Assembly: GCA_038503075.1 (NCBI GenBank)
Contig: JBCAML010000005.1
Location: forward strand, 372,001 to 436,000
Length of the DNA stretch: 64,000 nucleotides
Source: Gyromitra esculenta
Taxonomy: Eukaryota > Ascomycota > Pezizomycetes > Pezizales > Discinaceae
Reading direction: 5' to 3'
Shown here: positions 13,934 through 25,226 of the stretch, in pieces
Layout of the letters: every line of letters starts with the position of its first letter
Numbering within the stretch: position 1 is the first letter of the stretch
Translations under genes and position numbers: made by a program
Notes under the pieces: model-generated
Told to the model about the DNA's origin: nothing
What the model saw: only the letters and a program-made list of their open reading frames with translations
Databases searched by the model: none

Positions 13934-14395
13934 ATGGCGGTTTCACACACGAGAACATATTGGCAATCGCATCTGCAAGGTGGGCTTCATCTTGCATCTT
14001 TTCTTAATATCTGAATTATTATTCGGGTGTTCTCCCACATCCCCAAGTCTTTCGACTGATATCCCGGATTTACATGCAATTTGAATAAGCTATGCTCACA
14101 TGCTTACGGCAATACAGAATTATGCGCAACAAAACGCCTACCGAGTCCAATTTACGAAGTCTTTGAACATAGCGGCGGGAGCATACCCATGGCCCCTAGT
14201 CCTAGCAGTATGAGCGCTGCAGGTGGTAGCGGGAATGCGTCGGCACTACCGTCACACTTTGGTCAATCCTGGTACTCCTGCGTTGTTAGTGTAGGGGGCA
14301 GAGATTATGAAACCAGCTATGTGTACAAGGCCGAGGAGAATGCGAAGGAGAGAGCAGCGAAAAAGGCGTACGAGGCTCTGAACAGCGCTACCTGA
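13934..14395 (+). CDS. small dsRNA-binding-domain protein A
   Basis: Two exons, 13934-13979 and 14118-14395 (intron 13980-14117, 138 nt, donor GTGGGC, branch-like GCTTAC, acceptor TACAG), give 107 residues. The product is a single dsRBD: helix 1 TYWQSHLQELCATKRLPSP, strand 1 IYEVFEHSGG, a Ser/Gly/Ala/Pro-rich insertion of about 30 residues, then WYSCVVSVGGRDYET and helix 2 NAKERAAKKAYEALNS. The in-frame TTG at 14081 is inside the intron, so the ATG in exon 1 is preferred. Of the usual KKxAK motif at the start of helix 2, only the last Lys remains (EENAK). No other domain is present. Its relative lies 2.7 kb downstream on the same strand. Role unknown; a small dsRNA-binding or dsRBD-partner protein is the natural guess. 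Confidence 0.75.
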
Positions 14396-17132
14396 GGGCC
14401 AATTTAGTGGCCAGCATCTTTCTACATACTTTCCTTCCGTCGACAGGGCTGAATTGTGGGGTAAAAAGGAGAGCTATGGCGCTTGCATGCGAGGGGTGTG
14501 TATGCATCGTATAGAACAACGCGGGAGATGGGAGCTGATCTGGACCTGGATTTTCCTGATTTTCCTTGAGCGAATCTAGAATATGCGCTTGATGGCCATT
14601 GCGAGTTTCCACACACTTCAGATTTTGTTCCTTTTTTCTTTTTTCACTTTCTTTTTCCGTTTCCTTCCTGCTTCCTTCTAATATTTGTTTAAATTCTTTT
14701 TCCTATAGCATGGTGTTTCCAGGTTATAAGAACGTGGTTTAGAAGGGGTGGGCTTCCATTTTATTTGTTCCACCTAAAGGTTTGATGCATACATGGGATA
14801 AAGGAGTAATTAAAGAAGTCACTTATTGCAAAGATTTAAACTTTTGAAATATATGATGTAATATTAGTTACTTTCCACACCTTCTGTGATGATGTATACG
14901 AGGTCCCTGTTGATCAAATCAATATCTTTCGACAGATTGTTGCTTACTGTTTGACGCTATCTTAGCAGGTGGTCTTTTCCCCCCAACCAGCACTGCGTTG
15001 TTGATGTACGCGATCCGAAGGTTCTTCTCACTCGGTGGCGGCCACTTTTTTCCCACCGACTCAGTTCATGAGCGATAATTAGGACTATCGTAAAGACGAC
15101 TGCCGCACCCAGGGTCCCTATAATTCGTCGAATCCTGAGCGGGTGCTGCGGCCACATCGCTTTAGCCTCCTCGTCGACGTCTGGCTTGCAGCATCTTCCA
15201 TGTAGCGGGCGAATCATGTACCCTCAGGGTTCCTCCAGATTTCAACATTAGTCTTCGTCTTTGTATCCGCGACGAGACACCAAGATATCACAATCTCTTA
15301 GGCCAGTCCAGTTTGCAAACGAACACCTGTTCATCAGCCCTCCTGCATGCTCCAAGCGCAACGAATCTGGCACGTTCACGTATGCAAGTGATTCTGACGG
15401 AGGAGCTGGATAAATTTTAGTATAGTGGCTCATTTGGTCTTCGCTGTCGTTTTTGGATATGAAATTGCAAGGGTGATATTTTAGCGTTTGATCCCTGGCC
15501 CTTTTCATCAGGTCAATGACTTCGAGGGCAATCTAGGTAAGGCTCGATTTGCAAATCCCCGTTAAACATGCCAGTTTGTAGCGCAATGTTGACGACTTCG
15601 TCGATCATCTACTCCGCGCCGCTTGTTTGTGCGCTTGTTTTTGAGGTCCTCCCCACGTAGAGCCTTGTACATTCTTTCTCGTGCAGGCTATAAAAAACGA
15701 ACGGTCATCCATCATGCCAACGCATCAATGCATCGTCTCCTAATTTGTTTCTGCCTATATTGTCAATTGGAAGCTTTTATCTCAAATTTGCTATTATTAT
15801 TTTTTAGTTCCTCCGCATAGGAGAGAAGCATTCGGCAAAGCAACCAGTAGCTCGAATTCATAACCATTTTGTTTCGTTTCACCATAGTTATGTTGGCCGT
15901 TTTTCTGTTCCTGCCGATACCATTGCTCCCGAGGTCCTTTCCTTTTTGGCAAAGACCTATTGAAAATGCAAAGACGAATCACGACTCCAGAATGGCTTCG
16001 GCTATTCATAGGCTGTATCGTATCAAGAACTATGCAACATGCTTGGTCCAAAACAACGGGAAAGCTCGTCAACGCTGTACAATGCGGCAAGCATCAATCG
16101 AACGAATCGATCATCGTGATAGTCAAGCTCCCACTTCAAACTCTCCCTAGGAAAATCGCAATCCGTTCCACTTATAGGCAGCAGGATAGATATCTTGTGG
16201 GTTTGTATTTACAGTGTCACATATAGGTGGAAAGGTGCCCTTCTCTCCTTATGCCTCTTGATGCGTCTAAACACGTTCTGGAGTAGCGAATTAAGGTATT
16301 GGCAGCGATCCTTGGACAACCGGCATGGCATGGGGGCTTACTAAACACAGGCGAGTCTCATTATCGCCACTTCACCCGAGCGTGTTTTTAACGAACTTTC
16401 GTTTTGGTGTTGGCTACCAATTTTTCTTTCCCAGGGACCCCTCCACTACCTTTCCCGCTTCCGCTGACGTAGAAAACCGAAGGACACAAGAAAGAGGCGT
16501 CACGAGAGACATTGCAGCGCATCGATGATAGGAATTGGAGGCCAGGATGGATGGAGGTTGACACGATGGTGGCACACTCGGAAAAACACAAGACATCATT
16601 CGATCAAATATCGTACCCATTTCACGCATCAACCTATTCGGTCCCATCTCCAGCTTCCATTCGCTAGTAAATTATAGATTTCCTCCTTCCCGGATCAGGT
16701 CTTCACTGTAAGTGAAGAGATACAAGACTCAATTCCCCGCACCCAGGCAATATAATACCACTCTCGTGTTCTCCCTGGATGAGTTAGACGGCCCACCCAC
16801 CGCCGGCTCAGTCTTATCCCGTTTCTTCAAACCAGATACCATTTATCCTTCTACCCTCCCACCTTTATCACTCGTACTATCTCGTGCAGGACCGTTTCAA
16901 GTCAACGGGGAATCAAAGTTCCTGTTCATTAGATTGTGTCCGAATCCAACCCACCACTAAAGGCAAAAAACCAATTAGCAAAAGGAGTCCAAATACCAGT
17001 CTTCCATCAAGTGTATGAGCAAGACGTAGCCAAGGAGCCAAGCTACATTCCTCTTATTTCCTCGTGCATACGATTTCGATTCTACTCGTCAAAGTCCCCA
17101 CACATCTAAATCCAAACGGTTCTAAGCTCAGG
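14396..17132. other. intergenic between the two dsRBD genes
   Basis: T-rich 3' flank of gene A, then sequence without a supported gene. Two adjacent 86-codon minus-strand frames start with true ATGs: 15508-15248 (reads CSFANWTGLRDCDILVSR near its end) and 15217-14957 (a basic stretch PLRIRRI followed by a hydrophobic helix GTLGAAVVFTIVLIIA). They are not in one frame and no splice joins them cleanly. They may be fragments of one decayed membrane protein gene, at low confidence. The last few hundred bases should include the promoter of gene B. Confidence 0.35.
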
Positions 17133-17717
17133 ATGTACTATATTCTCTATCTTTCCAGTGAGTCTGCCCGACTTCTCAAAATCAGCGTTGAATCTCCATA
17201 TCTTTTATTCAAAAGACATTCCTCATTTTCTTCTTTTAAATTCGTGGTCAAATTTACAATTAAATATTGACTGATGTGTTTTGAAACAGGTCTCTGCCGA
17301 CGTCGTCGATGGTCAGACCCACATTATGAATCTTATCAGTACCCGAATGGATTCACCTGCACTGTGCGCGTCAATGGCCGGGAATACCAGTCGGAGTCGA
17401 TCCTTGACACTGAGGTGCTTGCACGCGAAGCGGCAGCAATGCGCGCTTATTTGTTTTGTCGGAATTTTTCCGTCAATGACGGAGCGCATCCTGGTCCCAA
17501 CCCCATGGGCCCCGTGGGAGCTTCCCAGTCACAGACTGCATCTGTTGGAGTTGCCAGCATGACAGGAGCGAATCGTGGATACGCTATAGGTAACGGAAAC
17601 GGATATGGCACTAGCCCACTTCCTGGCCAAGGCGTCATGCCAATGGACAACGGCACCAGCAGGATGGTTACCTCTCAAGGTGTCATTGTTGTGGGCCACT
17701 CGCAGATTGGGATGTGA
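17133..17717 (+). CDS. small dsRNA-binding-domain protein B
   Basis: Two exons, 17133-17157 (25 nt) and 17290-17717 (intron 17158-17289, 132 nt, donor GTGAGT, acceptor AACAG), give 150 residues. Residues 1-65 form a dsRBD: helix 1 MYYILYLSSLCRRRRWSDP, strand 1 HYESYQYPNGF, strands TCTVRVNGREYQSES, helix 2 TEVLAREAAAMRAYLF. The rest is a low-complexity Gly/Asn/Pro/Met/Ser-rich tail. The intron splits the codon just before the conserved Leu-Cys of helix 1 after its first base, exactly as in gene A, so the two are homologous. The KKxAK motif is replaced by EVLAR, which argues against a canonical dsRNA grip. The fold starts at residue 1, so an undetected upstream exon is possible, although the frame upstream has no other ATG back to 17064. 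Confidence 0.75.
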
Positions 17718-20458
17718 CTGCGGCTTCCTTGCATTCGTGGGATGCTAGCTTTTCTTTTTCCTTTTCTTGACACTTTTTATCCTCTCTCTATGGTGTGGTG
17801 TTTTTCGGGTCATTCTTTTACCATCGGCATGCTTTGGGTTGTTCTATCGTTTTGCAACCAAATTCTCGCTTTACACCTCTTGTTTTCTTGTTTCCCTACT
17901 TTCTAAGCTCTTATGTCTACTTTCACTCTTTCGTTCTCACTCTTGTCATGCAAGGCCTTCCGGTCTGGTTATGAAGTCTGGGCAACGGTTTAGTAACGGC
18001 AAACGAGGAGGTATCTTTGATAGCTTATGATTGGGAGACGTATGCAAGTGGTTGTTTATTTTTGGACCAGGTTCCTTCTCAAGCGTTCTGTTGACAGCAT
18101 TGCTCAGATGCCCTAACCCTAGGGGAACACAACCAACCTATTGAATTCAAGGAATACCGCGTTATTCATTGGCCCCACAAGGTGTTCACCGGAAGGTTTC
18201 AGGCACCAAGAGTTGAGATCGACTTTAGTCAGTGGTTTTGCAACAACCAAGGCTTCCGCTTGGTTTCCACTCAGCAACACGCAGGGATGCCGTTCAGTTA
18301 CTTTAATTGAACGACAACGGGGGAGGACCGTGCCACACATCTTGCCAACGAAACACAAAGGGATTCTGTGACGCACGGTCCTAGTGCCTGAAGCCACTCA
18401 AATCACCTACTCCGGCCCGAAAACCCAATCCTCGATTTGCATCAACCAGCGAAAATACAAGATTTTTTCACTATGGGTATTGGAAAAACATCGATGGCTT
18501 TTGAAGCCATGATCAATTCGCGATCTGATGAATTGTTTGTGAGATTTAGAAATATCTCGAGTGATATGCTATGATCTTTGTCATGACTGCACTTGGTGTC
18601 TTAGCCAACTTCGCATTCGACGAACTGGGATTGAGACATTATGTCTCGACAAAATTTCCACTGCTCTGTACTTATTTTCTCAGATACATGTATTGGCTAT
18701 GTCGCGTGGCAAGCGTAGCACGATCACCTCCTCGGGGTGATTCAGATAGACGATTAAATAGGCTGCATAGAATAGACTTACGGAAATATTTTTCAGCCCA
18801 ATATCTTTATTTATTTTATTTATCTCTTTATTTACTTTTGTCCAGATATTTTAATCCCCTGGATTTTCGCCCACAAAAGTCCAAGTTATGCACAGTACCT
18901 GCAGCCGCCTAATAAGTCCGGCAAGTATCCCGATTCACCAAACACCTGTCATTCAATTCCTGCCCACATGTGTTTTAGTTCATATCCAAATAAAATTGCC
19001 AAGACGTAAGTCTCGTGATTCAATACCCAAGGGAAAATGCTCACGATTAGTATTACAAGGATAGCTATATATAGAGTAGATGTGTTATGAAATATAATAT
19101 TTCTCATTCATCGAGCAAGCTAAATCAGTAATACATGTAATTTTACAACATCGCAAAAATGAAGCACAGAGAATCACTCGCCCATGGCCACTGTAAGAAT
19201 CGGTATTAATATATAGGGGAGCGATCAGATATTTAAAGCCATCAATTTTTATAGCTGGTTTAAAATGAGAACTGTAGTAAGGGTGAATCAATTATGTGTT
19301 GGATAAATCTGGGGAAATAAAAGGATAATAGGCACGCTTATGATCGAAACACTGGGCGATTTGTATATCCCTGTCAAATCCGATGGGAAGCTTGAGTGGG
19401 ACGATAATTTTATTAGTTGTTTTGAAACTAGGGCTTGAACGGCAATAGCCGAAGCATAAGCGACACAGCTAGGTACTTCTCTGTAGCTAGCTATAGAGGA
19501 GAGTTTTGGGTTCGAACAGCCTCAAACGCCAAGCCCCATTAGCGATCATACTATGTCACTCGCTCCTTAATCCTGGGGTAGTGTTCTTTTTTTTTTTGCC
19601 TTAGTTTAGCCTAGCTAGGCGGAATTGGATCCAAAAGAAATCAATCTATATGGCCAGGAGACCTTAATACATGGAAGATATCATGGAGTATATAACTGTT
19701 GGTTGAAACCCCCACTGTGGTTTCCTGTGCAACGGTATCCGATGCCTGTAGGTCTTCCTATCCCGGTTTTATTAGGAATAGTTGGCCTAGGGTGCTTCTA
19801 CTATGCCGTGATATCCCTTGTCAGTGGTATGGGGTTAAAGCGTTTGAATGATTGTGTAAATTCCCCGATTGCTGTGTAACGTTTTAGATGTGATACAAGC
19901 CGAAGCAAATGGATGCTCAATGATCGGGGCGGAGAAAACGGAGGCTCTTGGTTCCTCACGGACCGACATCGCCTTGAGATGGTTATGGGGGTTTGGGTAT
20001 GGATAAGGTTCTTACCCCTGCGTCTATCCTTGTCATCCTCTTCTTGGATTTTTGATAATGGTATTGTTGTACCACCAAATCTTAATTACCGACAAGAGGC
20101 ACGAACTATACAGGGTCCTAACTGTTTTCGCCGATCGTCCACTTTATTATGGAGAAATTGGCAAGCATAACCCCCTCCTCCCCCTATCATTTCTCGGCAA
20201 CTGTGAACGTTTTCTGTACACGGTAGACAGGGACCAAAGACGTGTGCGGCGCAGAGGCGCAACCGATTAGTACCGGGTGGGTACTTTATTACTATCCTAG
20301 TCTTTAACCATAAATTACCCTTCTATCAATCTTGTACCCTTTGTATAAATACAGGCAAAGGTGTGTTTGTTTCTGGGTTTTTTCTCCCCACAATCTATAT
20401 GAGATCAAACCGTTCTTTACACAATCTCGAAATCTAAAACTAGGATAGCTGTCGAAAA
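17718..20458. other. intergenic, no gene supported
   Basis: Pyrimidine-rich 3' flank of dsRBD gene B up to about 18 kb, then sequence with only short frames and no motif. A CCCTAACCCTA telomere-like unit occurs near 18112, and a TACATGTA palindrome at 19132-19139. A tRNA B-box-like string (GGGTTCGAAC, about 19508) stands alone without a foldable tRNA. The last 200 bp should hold the tyrosinase promoter; a TATA-like TATAAATAC lies near 20343. Confidence 0.4.
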
Positions 20459-21939
20459 ATGAAATTTCTCGGCATCAATAGCAACGACTTGCTCACAGCA
20501 CTGTTGTGCCTGGCAACGCTTACTGTCGCCGCTCCTAGGCCTGCTGATGCTACCACTAGTACTGACAGCACCGCCTCTGCTTGGTGCTACAATCCGCCCG
20601 TGAGGAAAGAGTGGTATGTCGTCACATAAACTCTACAGATTTTCTCCTATCAATTTAATTCACTAACCTATTTCTCAGGCGCTCTCTCACTACTACCGAA
20701 AAGAAAAACTATCTCAAGGCCGTCCAATGCCTTGGAAACAAGAAATCACTTGGCGCAGTTCCTGGTGCGGTCAGTCGTTATGATGATTTCCAGGGCATCC
20801 ACAGCTCCCAGACACCCACGATCCATTTTGTGGTATGTATCACATGGTCTACTCTCCGAGATTTTCGCTGACCTGTTGAAGGGCCAATTTTTGCCTTGGC
20901 ACAGGTATTTTGTTGCCCAATATGAGAAAGCACTGAGAGACGAGTGTGGGTGGACTGGGGGCCAACCGTAAGCATCAACATTACCCCGATAGTCCGAACC
21001 CCGTGTTCTGACAATACCTAGTTATTGGGATTGGATAATCGATGCCAAGTCCACGCTTAACATGACAAAATGGCCTATCTTTGATGCCACCACTGGTAAG
21101 TGTGCTCTAGGCCTATAACGGGCTGGTTGATCTTCCGCTGACAATGTTAGGCTTTGGTGGGAACGGTCCTTTTATTGATTTGGACCCCGCCCAAAATTTC
21201 CTGGGTATTGTCGGAAGAACTGGTGGTAAGTTACTTCACGCTACTGGAACGACTACCTCTTATTAACTTGTTTCTTTTAGGTGGATGTGTCCAGGACGGC
21301 CCTTTCACTTACGACAAATTCAGACTCGGTGTGGGCCCAACCACGAATTTCAACCTCACAAATATCCACTGCTTGACAAGAGACTTCACAGAGTCGCTTA
21401 TCCGAAAGAATTTAGTCCAATCGGTTGTCGATGAGCTGATGTCTAAGGCCGACTTTGGGGCTTTCGCAAGACGTATGGAGGCGGAGCCAAGCTTCGATGT
21501 TACGAACCTTCATGGGGGTGGACACTTCGGAGTTGGAGGTTGGTGTCTTCCCTTCCTAGCTCGAGTTGGAGTAACCGTCTAATAAGCTTCGTTTTCAGGT
21601 GTTCTTGGCTCGATGGGCGATGCCTATAATAGTCCCGGTGGTGAGTTTCTAGATCCCTACATCGGCCTGTGACCACATTTGCTGACGGTAATAGATCCTA
21701 TCTTTTGGCTCCATCACGGGAACCTCGACCGCATCTGGTGGCAATGGCAACAACAGGACCCCGCAAACCGGCTCAAGGATGTGTCTGGACCGATTATACC
21801 CTTCGATTATACTAATACGTTAGGAGGAAATATTACCCTTGACTTCCCAGTCGGTCTTGGGAAGCTTGGGAAAACGACTCCTATGAGGCAGATACTTGAT
21901 ACTCAGGGCGGTACACTATGCTATACCTACGACAAATAG
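20459..21939 (+). CDS. secreted short tyrosinase / catechol oxidase
   Basis: Type-3 copper oxidase (tyrosinase copper-binding domain) that would oxidise phenols to quinones outside the cell. Eight exons: 20459-20613, 20679-20832, 20882-20967, 21022-21095, 21151-21225, 21281-21538, 21599-21640, 21695-21939; 362 residues, total divisible by three. A signal peptide covers about residues 1-25 (LLTALLCLATLTVAA). CuA ligands are likely His93, His101 and His110 (HFVGQFLPWHRYF); CuB ligands His259 and His263 (NLHGGGHFGVGG) and His288 (DPIFWLHHGNLDRIWW). The 8/9 spacing of the CuA histidines matches short fungal catechol oxidases of the AoCO4 kind. There is no C-terminal shielding domain as in long tyrosinases. 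Whether it hydroxylates monophenols or only oxidises diphenols cannot be told. Melanin or cross-linking roles are inference. Confidence 0.95.
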
Positions 21940-23538
21940 TTAATTTATAGAAGATTCCCTCTTTTTATTTATTTTTTATCGCTGTAAATATATAAAAATT
22001 CATATAGATATCACTTTAATTTATAGTTTTTTCTTTCCTTCCTTTTTGTTGATTTGTTACAGACGTAAGGTATTTGGGACTACATAGTAATATAACCCTT
22101 GGGAGAAAGCATTTATTTTGCACTTCCCTCCAGAAATATTTTGTGCTCGGAGCTCTATTCGAAAGACTAGATATTACTGTTTAAATAAATAGCCCTTTTG
22201 CGGGGGAGCAATAGAGCACCTCATCTGTTAGAGTGATAGCCTCACTGGATTCAGGATAACCATTGAATTCGGGAAACCGTTAAAGCATCATCAAACCAAG
22301 GGGGACGATTTCCCGTTTAACAAGCTACCCTTAGACGGACTAAACATACGCCCCATCCGGAAACTAGTGGATAGTTTCCCCATGCCTTACACGGGGGCTT
22401 AAGGCGTGTTTCATGGTCCTGGGCTAGCGGTCTGAAGGAAATCAATCGTGTTTAGCTGGGGGAGGGGAGGTACGGTATAGCCTAAGACAGGGCCTGGACG
22501 ATGAATTATGGTTAACAGCTGCACGCGTTAGAACCCTGGCCACCACGTGAACCTGCATCCTGGCCTTCGAGATAACAGGTAGCCGAGTCATTTTCTGTGA
22601 ACTAGTTTGGGGTTTACCCGTGAAGAACGCGTTGCTTGTATCTATATGTAACTCTAGCACCGCTGGTCCCCGACCAACCGGCGTTTAGCCAAAGGATGAG
22701 CTAGGGCGGGAAATGAGATGTATGTGGTAGGCATAGAGAAATCGACCCATAACAATTCTAGTCAAGCATAATTTGCGTGTATTTATCACCAACGGTAGGC
22801 TTGAAAACTAGCATCTGGGCTTATCGCGTATATGCAGTTTAGCTCCCAGGATGTGTGCCAATGGGCGCGGTTATATATAATTACGTGTTTGAATACGAGC
22901 ATGTTTGATATGCGTTAATGCTATAGAGTTTATATGTACAAGCTTTCCATGCCTGTCAAGTCTATATAAGTAAGGTTAGCCTTATGATCAAAGATGTTTG
23001 TGTCAGATCTAATGCCTAGGCCTGCTAGGTAAGTACCTTCATGCCTGCTTCAATCGGATCTAGGGCAATATATTTTGCTCCGTGATACAGGGGAAAATTT
23101 TATTTCGACAGGTCTTGTCTCATATCGCCTCGCGAAGCTATCGATCTATCTTTGCAAAGGCCGGTCCCAGTGGGGCCTCGAGACTGAAATATGACTGAAT
23201 TCCTGTAGAAATATGCCAGAGAGACCCGGAGCTCGGGGGGCTGGGCAGAAATATCATCTACCAATGTTAGGAGGGTGTCGAAGTAATCTCGATTGGGGGT
23301 CGTGGATCTGTGTAGATGGACTAGGAGTTTTAAATAAATCCTCTGCTAGATTAGTTCATTATACCGTAAGACACCGTTCCATCATTTCTAACATAACACA
23401 GTAGCAATTCGCAGTCAACCATAGAGAAAATCAGTGTTAAAAATACCAGTGTTAAAGTCGTTGCCATGCATTACCAAGTAATATACAAGTACACTTCCAC
23501 CTATCGTGATATCCAAGTCCTAATAAAACAACATTCCA
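21940..23538. other. intergenic, no gene supported
   Basis: AT-rich 3' flank of the tyrosinase gene, then 22.2-23.4 kb of mixed sequence with short frames only. The minus-strand frame at 22442-22660 has no motif. The stretch lies between the convergent ends of the tyrosinase (plus) and thiolase (minus) genes, so it needs no promoter. Decayed repeats are possible but not demonstrated. Confidence 0.4.
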
Positions 23539-24897
23539 CTACTCAGACACCCACACCGCCGCCGCTCCCATACCTGTCCCAATACACATACTCGTAACAC
23601 CAATCTTCCCTCCAGTCCTTTTCAGCTCATTCAACAGTGTCGAGACTTGTCTTGCACCAGTGCATCCTAATGGATGTCCAAACGCAATTGCACCACCCTT
23701 CGGGTTTACCTTCTTCGGGTCCAAGCCTAGCTCATTCAGACACCACACGCACTGCGACGCAAATGCCTCATTAATCTCAAAGATGTCTACGTCATCTTTC
23801 GTAATCCCCGTCTTTCCAAACACCTTCGGGATTGCAGCCCAAGGTCCAATCCCCATCAAAAGCGGCTCTACACCGGCAATTGACGCGGCTACGAACTTCC
23901 CAATAATTGTCTGTCCAAGCTTCTCAGCGGTGCTTCGGCGCATCATAAGTACTGCTGCAGCTCCGTCTGAGATTTGCGATGCGTTGCCGGCGTGGATGCT
24001 ACCATCCTTGGCGAACGCAGGTCTAATTTTACCGAGCGACTCAGCGGTAATACCAAGGCGGATTCCGTCGTCCTTGGAAACGGTGATACGTTTGGTTTCG
24101 CCAGATTTAGGGTCTTCAAAGTTGACTTCGAGAGGATAGATTTCGGCATCGAAAAGGCCAGCAGCTTGCGCAGCTTCTGCTTTTTGGAACGAGGAGGCTG
24201 CGAAAGCATCTTGTGTAGCACGAGGGATCTTGCGATCCTTTGCCATATCTTCGGAGAGAACGCCCATGGGAACTTTGCAGTTCTTGGCTTGTTCGTGGCC
24301 ATCTAGTAACTCAGAGAATTCTGTCACGGCTTGAGGACTGTTCGCTTTGTCAGTATTGACTATGTTCCGCTAGGTTTGGTGACGCCATACCCATATTGTG
24401 TGCTCATGGACTCGACACCAGCACCAACACCAACATCAATCATGCCAGCCTTGATGGCATTTGCCACATTGATACATGCCTGTAACCCACTGGAGCACTG
24501 TCGGTTCAGCGAGTACACAGCAGTTTGTACCGGGAACCCGGCCACTAAACTCGCAGCACGAAACTCTGTCGCACCACCGCCAGGAGCAAGAACCGTTCCA
24601 ACGTGGATATCTTCAACAACGCTGGGGTCAACACCGGAGCGCTCGATCAGCCCGCGAAGAACACCAACAAGGAGATCTTGCGCTGGCGTGTCCTTGAAGC
24701 CGCCACGACCACCTTTGGTTAATGCAGTCCTGAGCGCGCATGTTACTACTACGTCATCGGGGTGCTTCTCGATGAGCTTGTCCCGTGCTGAGGGAGTGCT
24801 GGGGGTGAGTTGCTTTGTGATTTGGGAGAGACGAGCAGAGGCTGGATAGAGTTAGCGGGTAAAGTATAGGAGAGAAGATAGCTATCGTACCTGACAT
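23539..24897 (-). CDS. peroxisomal 3-ketoacyl-CoA thiolase
   Basis: Last enzyme of fatty-acid beta-oxidation: cleaves 3-ketoacyl-CoA with CoA to acetyl-CoA and a shortened acyl-CoA. Exons: 24897-24891 (only 7 nt, ATGTCAG), 24841-24391, 24337-23539; introns 24842-24890 (49 nt) and 24338-24390 (53 nt); 418 residues, in phase. A perfect PTS2 peroxisomal signal, RLSQITKQL (R-L-x5-Q-L), sits at residues 6-14. Catalytic residues are visible: Cys118 in NRQCSSGLQA, His374 in AFGHPLGCTGARQ, Cys404 in SMCIGTGMGAA. Length and order match POT1/fox-type thiolases of fungi. The second intron removes an in-frame stop and restores SMSTQYGPQAVTEFSEL. A mitochondrial or cytosolic thiolase is unlikely given the PTS2. 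Confidence 0.96.
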
Positions 24898-25187
24898 GGC
24901 TGAAGATTAGGAACTGTTGTTATGAAAAAGGTACCTGTAGGAGATGGGATGGGAGCTCGAGCACAGTGATGGTTCGGTGAGTTAGGAGAGTATAAATAGA
25001 GGAATAAAAGCAAAGATGAGGGGGAGAGGAGTGTGAATATAAAAGTAATCTGGGGAAGCGCGGATGGGTTCACGGACGGGAATCTCGCATGTGATGTCAA
25101 CGGTGGTTTCTAGCCTTCTTTGCCAAGAAGGTGCATGTGAAAGTCAGCCGCCGTTGAGTCCCGTGATCCCGTGATCGTTTCTACAAG

Positions 25188-25226
25188 CCGAGGCTCTCAC
25201 AGTACCTGTCAGGGACGACACCTCGG
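25188..25226. promoter_or_regulatory. paired CCTCGG-type elements upstream of thiolase
   Basis: CCGAGG at 25188-25193 and CCTCGG at 25221-25226 are opposite-strand copies of one hexamer, 291 and 324 bp upstream of the thiolase ATG. In Aspergillus and Fusarium the zinc-cluster activators FarA, FarB and CTF1 bind CCTCGG in promoters of beta-oxidation and peroxisomal genes. The match to pathway and position is good, but a hexamer alone is weak evidence. Confidence 0.45.
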
